A stretch of DNA of 64,000 bases from AP-15 sp963703665 (GTDB taxonomy: Bacteria > Pseudomonadota > Alphaproteobacteria > ATCC43930 > CGMCC-115725): the NCBI GenBank assembly GCA_963703665.1, contig CAVPFB010000004.1, forward strand, positions 620,001 to 684,000, written 5' to 3'. The position numbers and the translations under genes are program-made. The notes under the pieces are model-generated. The model searched no databases and was not told the origin of the DNA. It was given only the letters and a program-made list of their open reading frames with translations. This document shows, piece after piece, positions 1 to 9,617 of the stretch; the first letter of the stretch is position 1, and each line of letters opens with the position of its first letter.

Positions 1-299
1 CGATCAGGTCGATGCCCTCGACGATCCCCGGCCAGGCATGGGTCAGCGCCTCGTTTTCGAACAGCATGATCCCCGGGGTCGAGGCGCCGATGACGAATTG
101 GTTCGCCTCCTCGCGGATGCCGATCAGCCCCGGGATCCGTTTGGTGTCGACGATCATGTCGGGCCGCGTCCGACCCGACCGCAGCTGCACCAGCAAGATC
201 GGTTCCGCCGGCCAGCACTTTGGCCATGCCGGAGCTGCCGGCCAAAATCTTGACGGCCTCGTCGACGCTCGTCGGTGCGGAAAAGCTCAAACTTGGCAT
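1..299 (-). CDS. Partial FAD-binding subunit of a molybdenum hydroxylase (CoxM/CutM family), frameshifted
   Basis: N-terminal part of a flavin-binding subunit of the xanthine dehydrogenase/CO dehydrogenase family; the rest lies left of the window. Reading from 299, residues 1-33 run into LAGGTDL, the first FAD-binding loop of this family. One extra base near 209-213 breaks the frame; one base over, the protein continues with LLVQLRSGRTRPDMIVDTK and then IPGLIGIREE, as expected. AGGAG stands 5-10 bases before the ATG. It points away from the cox cluster at 5.9-18 kb, so it belongs to a second molybdenum hydroxylase locus. The family is clear; the substrate cannot be told. Confidence 0.72.
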   Translation of the reverse strand, partial: MPSLSFSAPTSVDEAVKILAGSSGMAKVLAGGTDLAGAAAVGSDAARHDRRHQTDPGADRHPRGGEPIRHRRLDPGDHAVRKRGADPCLAGDRRGHRPD

Positions 300-342
300 G
301 TTCGCTCCTGATTGACGCGGGGACCCGGACACCACGGTCCGG

Positions 343-402
343 CCCGACAAAACTCGCTGACGCCCCGACAAAACTCGCTGACCCCCGACGAACTCGCCGA
401 CG
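343..402. repeat. Three tandem copies of a 20-21 bp unit
   Basis: The unit CCCGACAAAACTCGCTGAC begins at 343 and 364, and a diverged third copy (CCCGACGAACTCGCCGAC) at 384. It lies in the short gap between the leftward flavoprotein gene and rightward arfB. It could be a duplicated regulator site or simple slippage; nothing in the sequence decides. Confidence 0.7.
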
Positions 403-533
403 CAGCACGGCCGAGTCGGGGCAAGCGCCGAGCACCGCATCGCCCTCGATTACACTACCATCCCATGCGGCGGGAAGCGCTATGTTCCGATCACCTCGCC
501 CGATTCCCACCGGATGCCGCGCTGCGCCGCACC

Positions 534-965
534 ATGATCCCGATCATAGGCCATATCGTCCTCGATGACAGCCAGATCGAGGAAAACTTTATCCACGCCT
601 CGGGTCCGGGCGGCCAGAACGTCAACAAAGTGGCGAGCGCGGTGCAGCTGCGCCTCGACCTCGCCCGCGCCGCGAGCTTGCCGCCGGAGGTGCGCGAGCG
701 GGCCGCGCGCCTCGCCGGCCGCCGCCTGACCCAGGACGGCGTCCTGGTCATCACCGCCCGCCGCTTCCGCACCCAGCAGCGCAACCGGCAGGACGCGCTC
801 GACCGCCTGGTGGCGCTGATCCGCCGCGCCGCCGCGCCCCCGACCCCGCGCCGCCCGACCAAGCCCACCGCCGCCGCCAAACGCCGCCGGCTCGCCGCGA
901 AGGCCCGCCGCGCCGCGCTCAAGGAACAGCGCAGCGCGGCGCCGAACGACGACGCCGGCGAATGA
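534..965 (+). CDS. arfB: Alternative ribosome-rescue factor ArfB (YaeJ/ICT1-type peptidyl-tRNA hydrolase)
   Basis: Releases the peptide from ribosomes stalled without a stop codon. The 143-residue protein has the catalytic GGQ in SGPGGQNVNK near residue 26, followed by a class-I release-factor-like fold, and ends in a basic tail (KRRRLAAKARRAALK) that in this family enters the empty mRNA channel. Length matches E. coli YaeJ (about 140 residues); no codon-recognition domain is present, which separates it from PrfA/PrfB. I chose the ATG at 534 because earlier in-frame starts add 74 residues unlike the family. It stands alone. Confidence 0.9.
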   Translation: MIPIIGHIVLDDSQIEENFIHASGPGGQNVNKVASAVQLRLDLARAASLPPEVRERAARLAGRRLTQDGVLVITARRFRTQQRNRQDALDRLVALIRRAAAPPTPRRPTKPTAAAKRRRLAAKARRAALKEQRSAAPNDDAGE

Positions 966-984
966 ACGCCCGAGGCCGGACAAG

Positions 985-1030
985 GGTGTGCTGCGTCGGG
1001 CGCCGTGCGTGCTTCGAGACGCGCCCGAAT
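985..1030. repeat. Single REP-like unit
   Basis: The stretch containing GTGCTTCGAGACGCGCCC closely resembles one arm of the larger palindromic element at 47135-47377. It lies in the gap between arfB and the convergent LVIVD gene. Recognised only by eye against the second copy. Confidence 0.4.
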
Positions 1031-1069
1031 CTCGGCAACGTCGAAAAAAGGCCCGCACCCAGCCGCGGC

Positions 1070-2287
1070 TCAGAAATCCATTTCGAGGGTGTAGAGCCCG
1101 CCGACATGACGATCCACCGTATAGACGATCTGGCGCTCGTCGACGAACACGTCGTTGATCTGAATGGCGCCGCTCGGCGCCCGCGCTGGCGGCTCGGGCA
1201 CGAAATAGCCGATCTCGGCCGGCTGGTAGGGATTCGAGGTGTCGTAGGCACGCAGGCCGCCGTTGAAATAGGTGGCGAGCACGATGCGGTCGGATTTCCA
1301 CGCATTGGGCTTCGGCAGATTCTCGTAAAGATTGTGCGCGCCATAGCGCGCGCCCGGCCGCATGTAGCTGTCGAGCGGCGGCAATGGGCAGGTCGCGATC
1401 GGCACCGGGTTGGTTTCCTCGCGCCCGTCGACGACCCAGACGAGCTTCGGCCAGTCCGCACCCTCGGTCCGAGTGCACTCGTCGCTGACGATCAGGAGGC
1501 CGCGGTCAAAAAACGGCACGACGGTATGGGTAAAGCCGAAATAAGGCGGGTGGTAGTCCCAGCGCGCCACCATCTTGGGCTGCGCCTTGTCGGCGATGTC
1601 GAGGATCACCAGCCCGCCGTCGATATAGCCGAGATAGGCGCGGTCGGGGCGCTCGGGATAGACGTTGGTGTTGTGCGGGCGAAAGCCGGTGTCGGCACCC
1701 TCCGGATGGCGCACCGGCGGCGGCGCGCTGTCGCCCTCGCGGGTGCCGGGCAGCCACCAGCGCCCGACCTCGACCGGTTTTGACGGGTTCTTGACGTCGA
1801 TGATCCGGTAGAACTGGTCGTCCTTCGGGTGGCTCGGCTGAAAGTCGGGCGCGCCCGAGCTCATGTGGATGTACTCGCCATCGGCGAACCATAGCTGATG
1901 GACGCCGCGCGAGGTCGGGCCGGAACAGTCGAAAAAGGCGATCGAGCGCGGGTTTTCCGGCGCCGAGATGTCGAACAGCTCGAACCCGGCAGGTTGCAGC
2001 CCCGGCAGCGTCGTCTGATAGGCGACCGCCAGAATGTCGCCGACCGTCTCCAGCGAGTTCGAGCGCATATGCGATTGCGGCAGATCGCGGCGGGCGACGA
2101 TCTTTGGCGCGCGCGGGTCGCTCACGTCGACGGCGGTGAAATTCTTCGGCGCGCTTTCGTGGGCGAGCCACAGAATGCGGCGGCCGTCCTTGGCGATCTG
2201 GATCGACATGCCCTCGCCGATCCCGCCAAAGCCGTCGAGCTCGTGGTGCGCCAGCTGCCGAAAATTCCAGATCGCCGTCTCGGCCAT
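1070..2287 (-). CDS. LVIVD-repeat beta-propeller protein
   Basis: 405 residues with about five LVIVD-type repeats, e.g. FTAVDVSDPRAPKIV, GFELFDISAPENPRSI, IIDVKNPSKPVEVG, GLVILDIADKAQPKMV and LRAYDTSNPYQPAEIG. Such repeats build a beta-propeller; the biochemical role of the family is not established. No signal peptide or membrane segment is seen, so it is probably cytoplasmic. A GAGGAG ribosome site precedes the ATG. Gene complete, apparently monocistronic. Histidine-rich turns (HNTNV, HTVV, GAHNLY) hint at a metal or substrate site, which is only inference. Confidence 0.85.
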   Translation of the reverse strand: MAETAIWNFRQLAHHELDGFGGIGEGMSIQIAKDGRRILWLAHESAPKNFTAVDVSDPRAPKIVARRDLPQSHMRSNSLETVGDILAVAYQTTLPGLQPAGFELFDISAPENPRSIAFFDCSGPTSRGVHQLWFADGEYIHMSSGAPDFQPSHPKDDQFYRIIDVKNPSKPVEVGRWWLPGTREGDSAPPPVRHPEGADTGFRPHNTNVYPERPDRAYLGYIDGGLVILDIADKAQPKMVARWDYHPPYFGFTHTVVPFFDRGLLIVSDECTRTEGADWPKLVWVVDGREETNPVPIATCPLPPLDSYMRPGARYGAHNLYENLPKPNAWKSDRIVLATYFNGGLRAYDTSNPYQPAEIGYFVPEPPARAPSGAIQINDVFVDERQIVYTVDRHVGGLYTLEMDF

Positions 2288-2888
2288 GGATCAACTCCTC
2301 AAGGTTGTCAGCGGGTCATAATCCCAGAATTTCTGCGCGCGCGCATCCCGTTGGATTGCCACTCCTGGGGGGAAGGCCAAGGGCCCGGCGCCGGTCCGAA
2401 TCGTCCGTGGCGCGGCTCGGGTGGCAGCGCACCGGCGACGCCGCCGAGGGGGCGCTCGCCGCCTGGATTGCGAGCTGTCATCTCGTCCCTCGCCCGATCG
2501 GCACAGCTTTCCGCCCGCAGCGTTGCGCCGCCCGCACCGTTGCGCCGCAAGGCGGCAGCCGTCAAGGGCGGCGGTCGACGGGAAAAGGGACCGGATGCGG
2601 CAACGTCAGCGCTCGCGACCGGCAGGCGGGCTCCAACTGCCGCGGGAACAGCTGTGCCAATCGAAGCAGATACGGGGCCAGGTCCGGTCGGCGCTGGTAA
2701 AAAGCTGCGTTTCGCCGCCGGATCGGTTAACCATATGACAGGGAATTGCGGACGATATGGTCGCAACAGGCGCTGCGCGCCCGGTGCGGTGCGGGGAAGC
2801 TCGGCGCCGTTGTGCGGCGATGTTAACCAGGACCAGGACAGAACGCCGCCGCGCGCTATTGCGACGGACGATAAATTGGACGCGTGAG
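2288..2888. other. 601-base intergenic region with no supported gene
   Basis: Reading frames here on both strands are Arg/Pro/Ala-rich with no recognisable domain, as expected of random GC-rich sequence. The right end must carry the promoter and leader of the binding-protein gene at 2889; a GTGAG just before the ATG is the only weak ribosome-site candidate. No RNA, hairpin with T-run or repeat was recognised. Confidence 0.6.
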
Positions 2889-4472
2889 ATGAACCGCTTT
2901 TCACCTTTGACGCTGCTGCTGGCGTTCGCGCTCGGCCTGCCGACCGGCGCCGCGGTGGCCGCTGCCCCCGGCACGACCTTGTACTTTATTGCTCAAGCTG
3001 ATCTGCGGGTGCTGGATCCGATCTGGACCACTGCGACGATCACCCGGAACTACGGCTACATGGTCTACGACACGCTGTTCGCGCTCGACAGCCATTTCAA
3101 GCCGCAGCCGCAGATGGTGGACCGCTGGACGCTCAGCAATGACCGCCTGACCTATACCTTCACCCTGCGCGACGGCCTCAAATTCACCGATGGCCAGCCG
3201 GTCAGGAGCGCCGACTGCATTGCCTCGCTCGAACGGTGGAGCAAGCGCGACGCGCTCGGCCAGACCGTCGCCTCGGCGATCGCCGAATACCGGGCGGTCG
3301 ACGAGAAAACCTTCTCAATTATTCTGAAAAAGCCGTTTCCGCTGCTGCTTGATGCCCTTGCCAAACCGGACAGCATCGTGCCTTTCATCATGCCGCAGCG
3401 CGTTGCCGAGACCAGCGCCGACCAGCAGATCAAGGACACCACCGGCTCCGGGCCGTTCAAATTCGTCAACAGCGAATGGCAGCCGGGCCACAAGGCCGTC
3501 TTTGTTAAAAATCCGGAATATGTGCCGCGCCAGGAGCCGCCGAGCTGGGCGTCGGGCGGCAAGAACGTCAAGATCGACCGGATCGTGTGGCTCTACATTC
3601 CTGATCCCGGCACCGCGTTGGCGGCGTTCACCGCCGGAGAGGCCGATTGGTGGGAAAACCCGCCGCCGGATTTTTATCCCATACTCGCCCGCGATCCCGA
3701 CGTGACGCTGATCCAGGGCAGCCCGTTCGGCACCAGCGGACTGCTGCGCTTCAACGAGCTGCAGCCGCCGTTCGACAACGTCGAGATGCGGCAGGCGCTG
3801 CTCTATGCCGTCGACCAGTCCGAAGACATGGCGGCGCTCGCCGGCGACAAGAAATACTGGAACACCTGCTTCAGCTTCTATAGCTGCGGCGGGCCGATGG
3901 CGAGCGAGGCCGGCGCCGGCCCGCTCGAGGGACCGCGCGACTTGGCCAGAGCAAAGCAATTGATTATGCAGGCGGGCTATCACGGCGAAAAAATTGTGCT
4001 GCTCGACCCGATCGATTTTCCGACCATCCACGCGCTGGCGCTGGTGACCAACGATCTTCTGCGCCGGCTCGGCGTCAATGTCGAAATTCAGGCGATGGAT
4101 TGGGGCACCCTAGTGTCCCGCCGCGCCTCCAAAGCGCCGATCGATCAGGGCGGCTGGAACATATTTCTGACGACGTTCCCCGGGATCGCGATTATGGATC
4201 CGGCGGTCGATGCGCCGCTGCGCGCCAACGGCCCCGCTGCCTGGGTCGGATGGCCGGACGACCCGATCATCGAGAAATTGCGCCGCGAGTGGATTTTCGC
4301 CCCCGGCGAGACCGAGCGCAAAGCCATCGCCGCCAACCTGCAGCGCGAGGCTTTCAAAAGCGTGCCCTATATCCCGACCGGCGAATATTCCGCCCGAACC
4401 GCGTTTCATAAGAATCTGGTCGGGGTGGATATCGGCCCGATCCCGTTCATGTGGAGCGTCGCCAAAAAATGA
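2889..4472 (+). CDS. Periplasmic solute-binding protein, family 5 (peptide/nickel/opine ABC transporter)
   Basis: 527 residues. A clear signal peptide (MNRFSPLTLLLAFALGLP, cleaved near AAVAAA) is followed by the family-5 signature around YGYMVYDTLFALD and GLKFTDGQPV, with later TGSGPFKF and ALLYAVDQ motifs. It should bind peptides or similar solutes for an ABC importer. No permease or ATPase gene is adjacent, so it is an orphan binding protein here. I use the ATG at 2889, not the earlier in-frame start, because only this places the signal peptide at the N-terminus. Ligand unknown. Confidence 0.88.
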   Translation: MNRFSPLTLLLAFALGLPTGAAVAAAPGTTLYFIAQADLRVLDPIWTTATITRNYGYMVYDTLFALDSHFKPQPQMVDRWTLSNDRLTYTFTLRDGLKFTDGQPVRSADCIASLERWSKRDALGQTVASAIAEYRAVDEKTFSIILKKPFPLLLDALAKPDSIVPFIMPQRVAETSADQQIKDTTGSGPFKFVNSEWQPGHKAVFVKNPEYVPRQEPPSWASGGKNVKIDRIVWLYIPDPGTALAAFTAGEADWWENPPPDFYPILARDPDVTLIQGSPFGTSGLLRFNELQPPFDNVEMRQALLYAVDQSEDMAALAGDKKYWNTCFSFYSCGGPMASEAGAGPLEGPRDLARAKQLIMQAGYHGEKIVLLDPIDFPTIHALALVTNDLLRRLGVNVEIQAMDWGTLVSRRASKAPIDQGGWNIFLTTFPGIAIMDPAVDAPLRANGPAAWVGWPDDPIIEKLRREWIFAPGETERKAIAANLQREAFKSVPYIPTGEYSARTAFHKNLVGVDIGPIPFMWSVAKK

Positions 4473-4539
4473 CCGGGAGACGCCCTCGTGATCGGCTCGC
4501 AATCGATGCCGGCCAGCGCCGCCGAGCCGCGCGCGCCGG

Positions 4540-5274
4540 CTAAGCGGCGCTGCGCATCTCGGCGATGATACGCGCCGCCGCACCGGCTGGATCGTCGCTG
4601 TTGACGATCGGGCGGCCGACGACGAGGTAATCGGCTTCGGCGGCGATCGCCTGGGCCGGGGTTCCCGAGCGCTTGTGGTCGTCGGCCGGGAAGCCGGCCG
4701 GCCGGATCCCAGGGGTGACGACCAGCAGCCCCTCAGCCCCTGCCGCCCGGCGGATCTCGCGCGGATTGTCGCGCGGTGCGGCAATGATCCCGTCGCAGCC
4801 GGCGGCGGCGGCCGCCCTGGCGCGGTCGACGATCCGTTCGGCAAGGCTGCCGCCATAGCCGATCTCGCGCAGCCCGGCGGCGTCGAGGCTGGTCAGGACC
4901 GGGACCACCAGAACTTTCAAATCGCTCCCGGTTTTACCCTCGGCGGCGGCCTTGAGGATGGCGTCGTCACCATGCACCGTGACAAAGCTGACGCCGCGTT
5001 CGGCGGCCCGGGCGACCCCCTGTTTGACCGTCTCGCCGATATCGAACATCTTGGTGTCGAGAAAGATCTTCTTGTCGCGGGCGAGAAGATCGCCGACCAG
5101 CCGTTCGAACCCGGCGGCGAATTGCAGCCACAGCCCGAGTTTAAAAAACGACGCGACACCGTCCAGCCGGTCGACCAGCGAATGCGCCTGGGCGATGCTC
5201 GGCACATCGAGAGCGACGATCAGACGGTCTTCGATCCGCAAGGGAATGTCGCGGCGGAGGCCGACCGAGCTCAT
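4540..5274 (-). CDS. pyrF: Orotidine 5'-phosphate decarboxylase
   Basis: Converts OMP to UMP, last step of pyrimidine synthesis, in the cytoplasm. 244 residues with the TIM-barrel signatures LIVALDVPS at the N-terminus, the catalytic D-K-x-x-D set in FLDTKMFDIGETV, VTVHG, and the phosphate-binding end VVTPGIRP ... DYLVVGRPI. Length fits the bacterial short form. The ATG at 5274 is chosen because GGAGG precedes it; the frame also opens upstream at a TTG. Divergent from the RidA gene, with only about 75 bases between the two starts. Confidence 0.95.
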   Translation of the reverse strand: MSSVGLRRDIPLRIEDRLIVALDVPSIAQAHSLVDRLDGVASFFKLGLWLQFAAGFERLVGDLLARDKKIFLDTKMFDIGETVKQGVARAAERGVSFVTVHGDDAILKAAAEGKTGSDLKVLVVPVLTSLDAAGLREIGYGGSLAERIVDRARAAAAAGCDGIIAAPRDNPREIRRAAGAEGLLVVTPGIRPAGFPADDHKRSGTPAQAIAAEADYLVVGRPIVNSDDPAGAAARIIAEMRSAA

Positions 5275-5349
5275 GTTTTCCTCCGGAATCGGGGCCAACG
5301 GCCGCGGCAGCTGTTATCATTGCGCCCGAGCCTAACGCAGGAGGACGCC

Positions 5350-5757
5350 TTGGCGAAACAGCAAATCACCTCGGACCGGCTGGGCCGGCCGAGCGGCCAT
5401 TTTTCCCAGGCGACGATGATCGAGGCGCGCGGCCGGCTCGTCTTCATTTCCGGCCTGACTTCGCGACGCCCCGACGGCGCAATCGCCGGCGTCGGCGACA
5501 TCGAGGCCCAGACGCGCCAAGTCTGCGAAAACCTGAAAGCCGCTGCCGAGGCCGCCGGCGGCAAGATCGACGACATCTGCCGGGTCGACGTCTACGTCCG
5601 CAACATGGAGCATTTCGACGTCATCCATAAAGTTCGGCGAGAATATTTCACGGCGCCGCTCCCGGCTTCGACCATGGTCGAAGTCGCCAAGATGACCTCG
5701 CCCGACTATCTGATCGAGATCAGCGCCATCGCGGTCATCCCCGACGAGCCCGCCTGA
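5350..5757 (+). CDS. RidA/YjgF/YER057c/UK114 family protein
   Basis: 135 residues. Family members hydrolyse reactive enamine/imine intermediates or act as related deaminases. Features are the N-terminal GHFSQATMIEARGRLVFISG, the central QVCENLKAAAEAAGG and the end LPASTMVEVAKMTSPDYLIE. Start is TTG at 5350, directly after GGAGG with ideal spacing. The usual arginine of the C-terminal RidA motif is not obvious, so it may belong to a RidA subgroup rather than RidA proper. It precedes coxG by about 110 bases and may share its transcript. Confidence 0.85.
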   Translation: MAKQQITSDRLGRPSGHFSQATMIEARGRLVFISGLTSRRPDGAIAGVGDIEAQTRQVCENLKAAAEAAGGKIDDICRVDVYVRNMEHFDVIHKVRREYFTAPLPASTMVEVAKMTSPDYLIEISAIAVIPDEPA

Positions 5758-5866
5758 GAACGCCGCCGCCTCGCAGGGCCGGACCCTGCCGGGCGGCAAG
5801 TCATCGACGGTTGCATTCGCCGCTTTCGGGCAGCACATTGAGCGCACGCAGGAAAGGATCACGCCG

Positions 5867-6592
5867 ATGGAGATGACGGGCGAATTTCGCATTCCGGCAC
5901 CGCGCCAGCGCGTCTGGGCGGGACTCAACGATCCGCAGATTCTGAAGCAGGCGATCCCCGGCTGCCAGACCATCGAGAAGGTCTCGGACACCGAGTTCAC
6001 CGCCAAGGTCGTGGCCAAGGTCGGGCCGGTGAAGGCGACCTTCAGCGGCAAGGTCACCCTCTCCGACCTCGATCCGCCCAAGGGCTATACGATCGCCGGC
6101 GAAGGCACCGGAGGGGTCGCCGGTTTCGCCAAGGGGAGCGCCAAAGTCAGCCTCGACGAGGCCGGCGACGCGAGCGTGCTCAAATACGAGGTCCAGGCGC
6201 ATGTCGGCGGCAAGCTCGCGCAGATCGGTTCGCGGCTGATCGATGCGACCTCGCGCAAGATGGCCGAGGATTTTTTTACGCGCTTCGCCGCCGCGGTGGC
6301 GCCCGAGCAGGCGGGTTCGCCGGCGCCGGCGCCAGCCGCGGGCGACACAGCCGCAGAGGAGACAGCCGCTGGCGGGACAGCCGCCGGCGAGACTGGGCCG
6401 GCGGCGCGCGTCGCGGTCGAGCCGGCAGCGGCCGATCGCAAAACCGCACCCGGGCCCGGGCCCGCGCCCGATCGCGATGCTGCAGCCGCCGCCGCGGCGG
6501 GCAGGCTGTCGCCGGCGGTATGGGTCACCGGGCTGACCGCGGTCGTCGCTCTGATCCTGTACTATTTTACCCGCACCGGCGGTGTGCGTTAG
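5867..6592 (+). CDS. coxG: CoxG: SRPBCC-fold carbon-monoxide-dehydrogenase subunit G
   Basis: 241 residues. Residues 1-145 are the CoxG domain (GEFRIPAPRQRVWAGLNDP, AIPGC, FSGKVTLSDLDPP, GSRLIDATSRKMAEDFF). Then come an Ala/Pro/Gly-rich linker of about 60 residues and a C-terminal transmembrane helix (WVTGLTAVVALILYYF). CoxG is thought to tether CO dehydrogenase to the inner membrane, and linker plus anchor fit that. It heads the coxG-coxS-coxL-coxM run. GGAAAGGA lies upstream of the ATG. Confidence 0.92.
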   Translation: MEMTGEFRIPAPRQRVWAGLNDPQILKQAIPGCQTIEKVSDTEFTAKVVAKVGPVKATFSGKVTLSDLDPPKGYTIAGEGTGGVAGFAKGSAKVSLDEAGDASVLKYEVQAHVGGKLAQIGSRLIDATSRKMAEDFFTRFAAAVAPEQAGSPAPAPAAGDTAAEETAAGGTAAGETGPAARVAVEPAAADRKTAPGPGPAPDRDAAAAAAAGRLSPAVWVTGLTAVVALILYYFTRTGGVR

Positions 6593-6718
6593 CGGCTGCA
6601 CCCGGTCTGCGAACGCCTTGACCGGGAGCGCGCGCCGGCCCAAAACTCCGCCCAGCCGCCGCCGTCCGCCGACGGCCGTGATGTGCGATCCCGTGATTTG
6701 CGGTCCAGGGAGGGTTCG

Positions 6719-7228
6719 ATGCAACAGACGGTGAGCCTCACCGTGAACGGCAAGCCGGTTTCGGCGACGGTCGAGGGCCGCACCCTGTTGGTGCAGCTGC
6801 TGCGCGAGCAGCTCGGGCTGACCGGCACTCATGTCGGCTGCGACACCAGCCAATGCGGCGCCTGCGTCGTCCATGTCGACGGCGAGGCGGTCAAGTCCTG
6901 CACGCTGCTGGCATTGCAGGCCGAGGGCCGCTCGGTGTTGACGATCGAGGGGGTGGCGACCGGCGACACCCTGCATCCGATGCAGGAGGCGTTTCGCAAC
7001 AATCACGCGCTGCAATGCGGGTTCTGCACCCCCGGCATGGTCATGAGCGCGCTCGACCTGGTCAAGAACAACCCGAACCCGTCCGAGCGCCAGATCCGCG
7101 AATATCTCGAGGGCAATCTGTGCCGCTGCACCGGCTACCACAACATCGTGCTGGCGATCGCCGAGGGGGCGGCGGTGATGCGCGGCGAGGCGCCGCCGGC
7201 CAACGTCCATGGGGCGGCGGCGGAGTAA
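6719..7228 (+). CDS. coxS: Small [2Fe-2S] subunit of a form II CO-dehydrogenase-type hydroxylase
   Basis: 169 residues that pass electrons from the molybdenum site to FAD. Two [2Fe-2S] clusters are encoded: the plant-ferredoxin type as CDTSQCGACVV with a later C near 60, and the second as CGFCTPGM with CRCTGY. Start ATG at 6719 behind GGGAGGGT. The gene ends 4 bases before coxL, so the subunits are probably translationally coupled. The order S-L-M is that of form II enzymes (form I is M-S-L). Confidence 0.96.
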   Translation: MQQTVSLTVNGKPVSATVEGRTLLVQLLREQLGLTGTHVGCDTSQCGACVVHVDGEAVKSCTLLALQAEGRSVLTIEGVATGDTLHPMQEAFRNNHALQCGFCTPGMVMSALDLVKNNPNPSERQIREYLEGNLCRCTGYHNIVLAIAEGAAVMRGEAPPANVHGAAAE

Positions 7229-7232
7229 GGCG

Positions 7233-9607
7233 ATGGCCACGGTCGGAACCCCGGTGCGGCGACGCGAGGATTACCGCTTCCTGACCGGACAGGGCACCTA
7301 CACGGACGACATCGACCGGCCGCACCAGCTTCACGCCTACATCCTGCGCAGCCCGCACGCTCGTGCGCAGATCGCCGGCATCGATGTTTCCGCGGCGGCA
7401 TCGGCCCCCGGGGTCGCCGCGATCTACACCGGCAAGGACATGATGGCCGACGGGGTCGGCGGGCTGCCCTGCGGCTGGCAGATTCATTCGAAAGACGGCT
7501 CGCCGATGGCCGAGCCGCCGCACCCGCCGCTGGCGCTCGACCATGTGCGCCATGTCGGCGACCCGGTCGCCGCGGTCATCGCCGAGACCTTGGCGCAGGC
7601 CCGCGAAGCCGCTGAACAAGTGCAGGTCGACTACGTGGATGAGCCGGCCGTCGTCGATCCCGCCGAGGCGCTGAAACCTGGGGCGCCGCAGGTCTTTGCC
7701 GACGTGCCGGGCAATCTTTGCTACGACTGGAGCCTCGGCGATCTCGCCGCGGTCGACGCCGCCTTCGCCAAGGCGTCACGGGTGGTCAAGCTCGACCTGG
7801 TCAACAACCGGCTCGTTCCCAACGCGATGGAGCCGCGCGCCGCGATCGGCGAGTTCGACCGCGCCACCGGCGACTACACGCTCTACACGACGAGCCAGAA
7901 CCCGCATGTGATCCGCCTCTTGATGGGCGCCTTTGTACTGCACATCCCCGAGGCGAAATTGCGCGTCGTCGCTCCCGATGTCGGCGGCGGCTTCGGTTCA
8001 AAGATCTATCATTATGCCGAAGAGGCGATCGTCACCTGGGCGGCCGGCAAAGTCCGGCGCCCGGTCAAATGGACCGCCGAGCGCTCGGAAAGCTTTATGT
8101 CCGATGCGCATGGCCGCGACCACGTGACCCATGTCGAGCTGGCGCTCGACGCGCAGGCCAAGTTCTTGGCGCTGAAGGTCGCGACGATCGCCAATATGGG
8201 CGCGTATCTCTCCACCTTTGCGCCGTGCATCCCGACTTACCTCTACGGAACCCTGCTCGCCGGCACCTATACGACGCCCTCGATCTATGTCGAGACCAAG
8301 GCGGTGTTCACCCATACCGTCCCGGTCGACGCTTATCGCGGCGCCGGACGGCCCGAGGCGACGTTTCTGCTCGAACGGATCGTCGACCTCGCCGCCGACG
8401 AGATCGGCATGGACCCGGCCGAACTGCGCCGCCGCAATTTCATCCCGAAGGACGCGTACCCCTACCAGACCCCGGTCGCACTGCAATACGACAGCGGCGA
8501 TTACGGGACGACTTTGGAGCTGGCGTTGAAGGCGGCCGACTATGCCGGCTTCGAGGCGCGGCGGCGCGATGCGATGGCCCGAGGCCAGCTGCGCGGCATC
8601 GGCATCGCCACCTATATCGAGGCCTGCGGCATTGCTCCCTCAGCCGTGGTCGGCTCGCTGGGGCGCGCGCCGGGCTCTATGAAAGCGCCGCAGTCCGGGT
8701 TCACCCGACCGGCAGTGTGTCGATCCTGACCGGCTCGCACAGCCACGGGCAGGGGCACGAGACGACGTTCTCGCAGCTGGTCGCCGACCGGCTCGGCATC
8801 CCGATCGACAGCATCGAGATCGTCCACGGCGACACCGCCAAGATCCCCTACGGCATGGGCACCTACGGCTCGCGCTCGTTGGCGGTTGGCGGCTCGGCGA
8901 TCGTCCAGGCGATGGACAAGGTCGTCGCCAAGGGCCGCAAGATCGCCGCCCATCTGCTCGAAGCGGCCGAGGCCGATGTCGAGTTCGCCGATGGCAAGTT
9001 CTCGGTCGCCGGCACCGATCGCTCCAAAAGCTTCGGCGAGGTGGCGCTGACCGCCTATGTGCCGCACAACTATCCCGAAGATCTGGAGCCTGGGCTCGAC
9101 GAGACGGCGTTCTACGACCCAAAAAACTTCACCTATCCGTCGGGCGCGCATATCGCCGAAATCGAGATCGACCCCGAGACCGGGCATGTCGAGATCGCCA
9201 ACTTTACCGCGAGCGACGATTTCGGCCGTATCATCAACCCGATGATCGTCGCCGGCCAGGTCCATGGCGGGCTCGCCCAAGGGATCGGCCAGGCCTTGCT
9301 CGAGGGCTGCGTTTACGACAAGGAGACCGGCCAACTGCTGACCGGCTCCTACAACGACTACACGATGCCGCGGGCCGCCGACCTGCCCAGCTTTGCGTTG
9401 TCGACCAACGTCACCCTGTGCACGCACAACCCGCTGGGCGTCAAAGGCTGCGGCGAGGCCGGGGCGATCGGTGCGCCGGCGGCGATCACCAACGCGCTGG
9501 TCGATGCGCTGAAGCCGCTCGGGGTCCGGCACCTCGACATGCCGGCAACCCCGGAAAAGCTCTGGCGCCTCATCCAGCAGCACCGCCAGCCGCTCGCCGC
9601 GGAATAG
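7233..9607 (+). CDS. coxL: Large molybdopterin subunit of a form II CO-dehydrogenase-type hydroxylase (one frameshift)
   Basis: About 791 residues when read through one frameshift; binds the molybdopterin cofactor and the substrate. N-terminal VGTPVRRREDYRFLTGQGTY, then GGFGSK, and the active-site loop AYRGAGR near residue 368, diagnostic of form II rather than form I (AYRCSFR). Late motifs are GQGHETTFSQ, GTYGSRS and GVKGCGEAGA. The frame breaks at the G-run 8660-8663, where one G appears to be missing; GARAGLYESAAVRVHPTG resumes at once in the next frame. The physiological substrate of form II enzymes is often not CO, so I leave it open. Followed 10 bases later by coxM. Confidence 0.93.
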
Positions 9608-9617
9608 GGAGAGCCCG

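Noticed and set aside
343..402. CRISPR-like repeats
   Set aside because: Three directly adjoining 20-bp units with no spacers and no cas genes; a plain tandem repeat.
2308..2904. Possible gene in the 2.3-2.9 kb gap
   Set aside because: Frames are Pro/Ala/Arg-rich, lack a ribosome site and similarity, and differ on every strand.
5801..7240. 479-codon open frame antisense to coxG/coxS
   Set aside because: Same reason; the coding strand shows Fe-S motifs and a membrane anchor.
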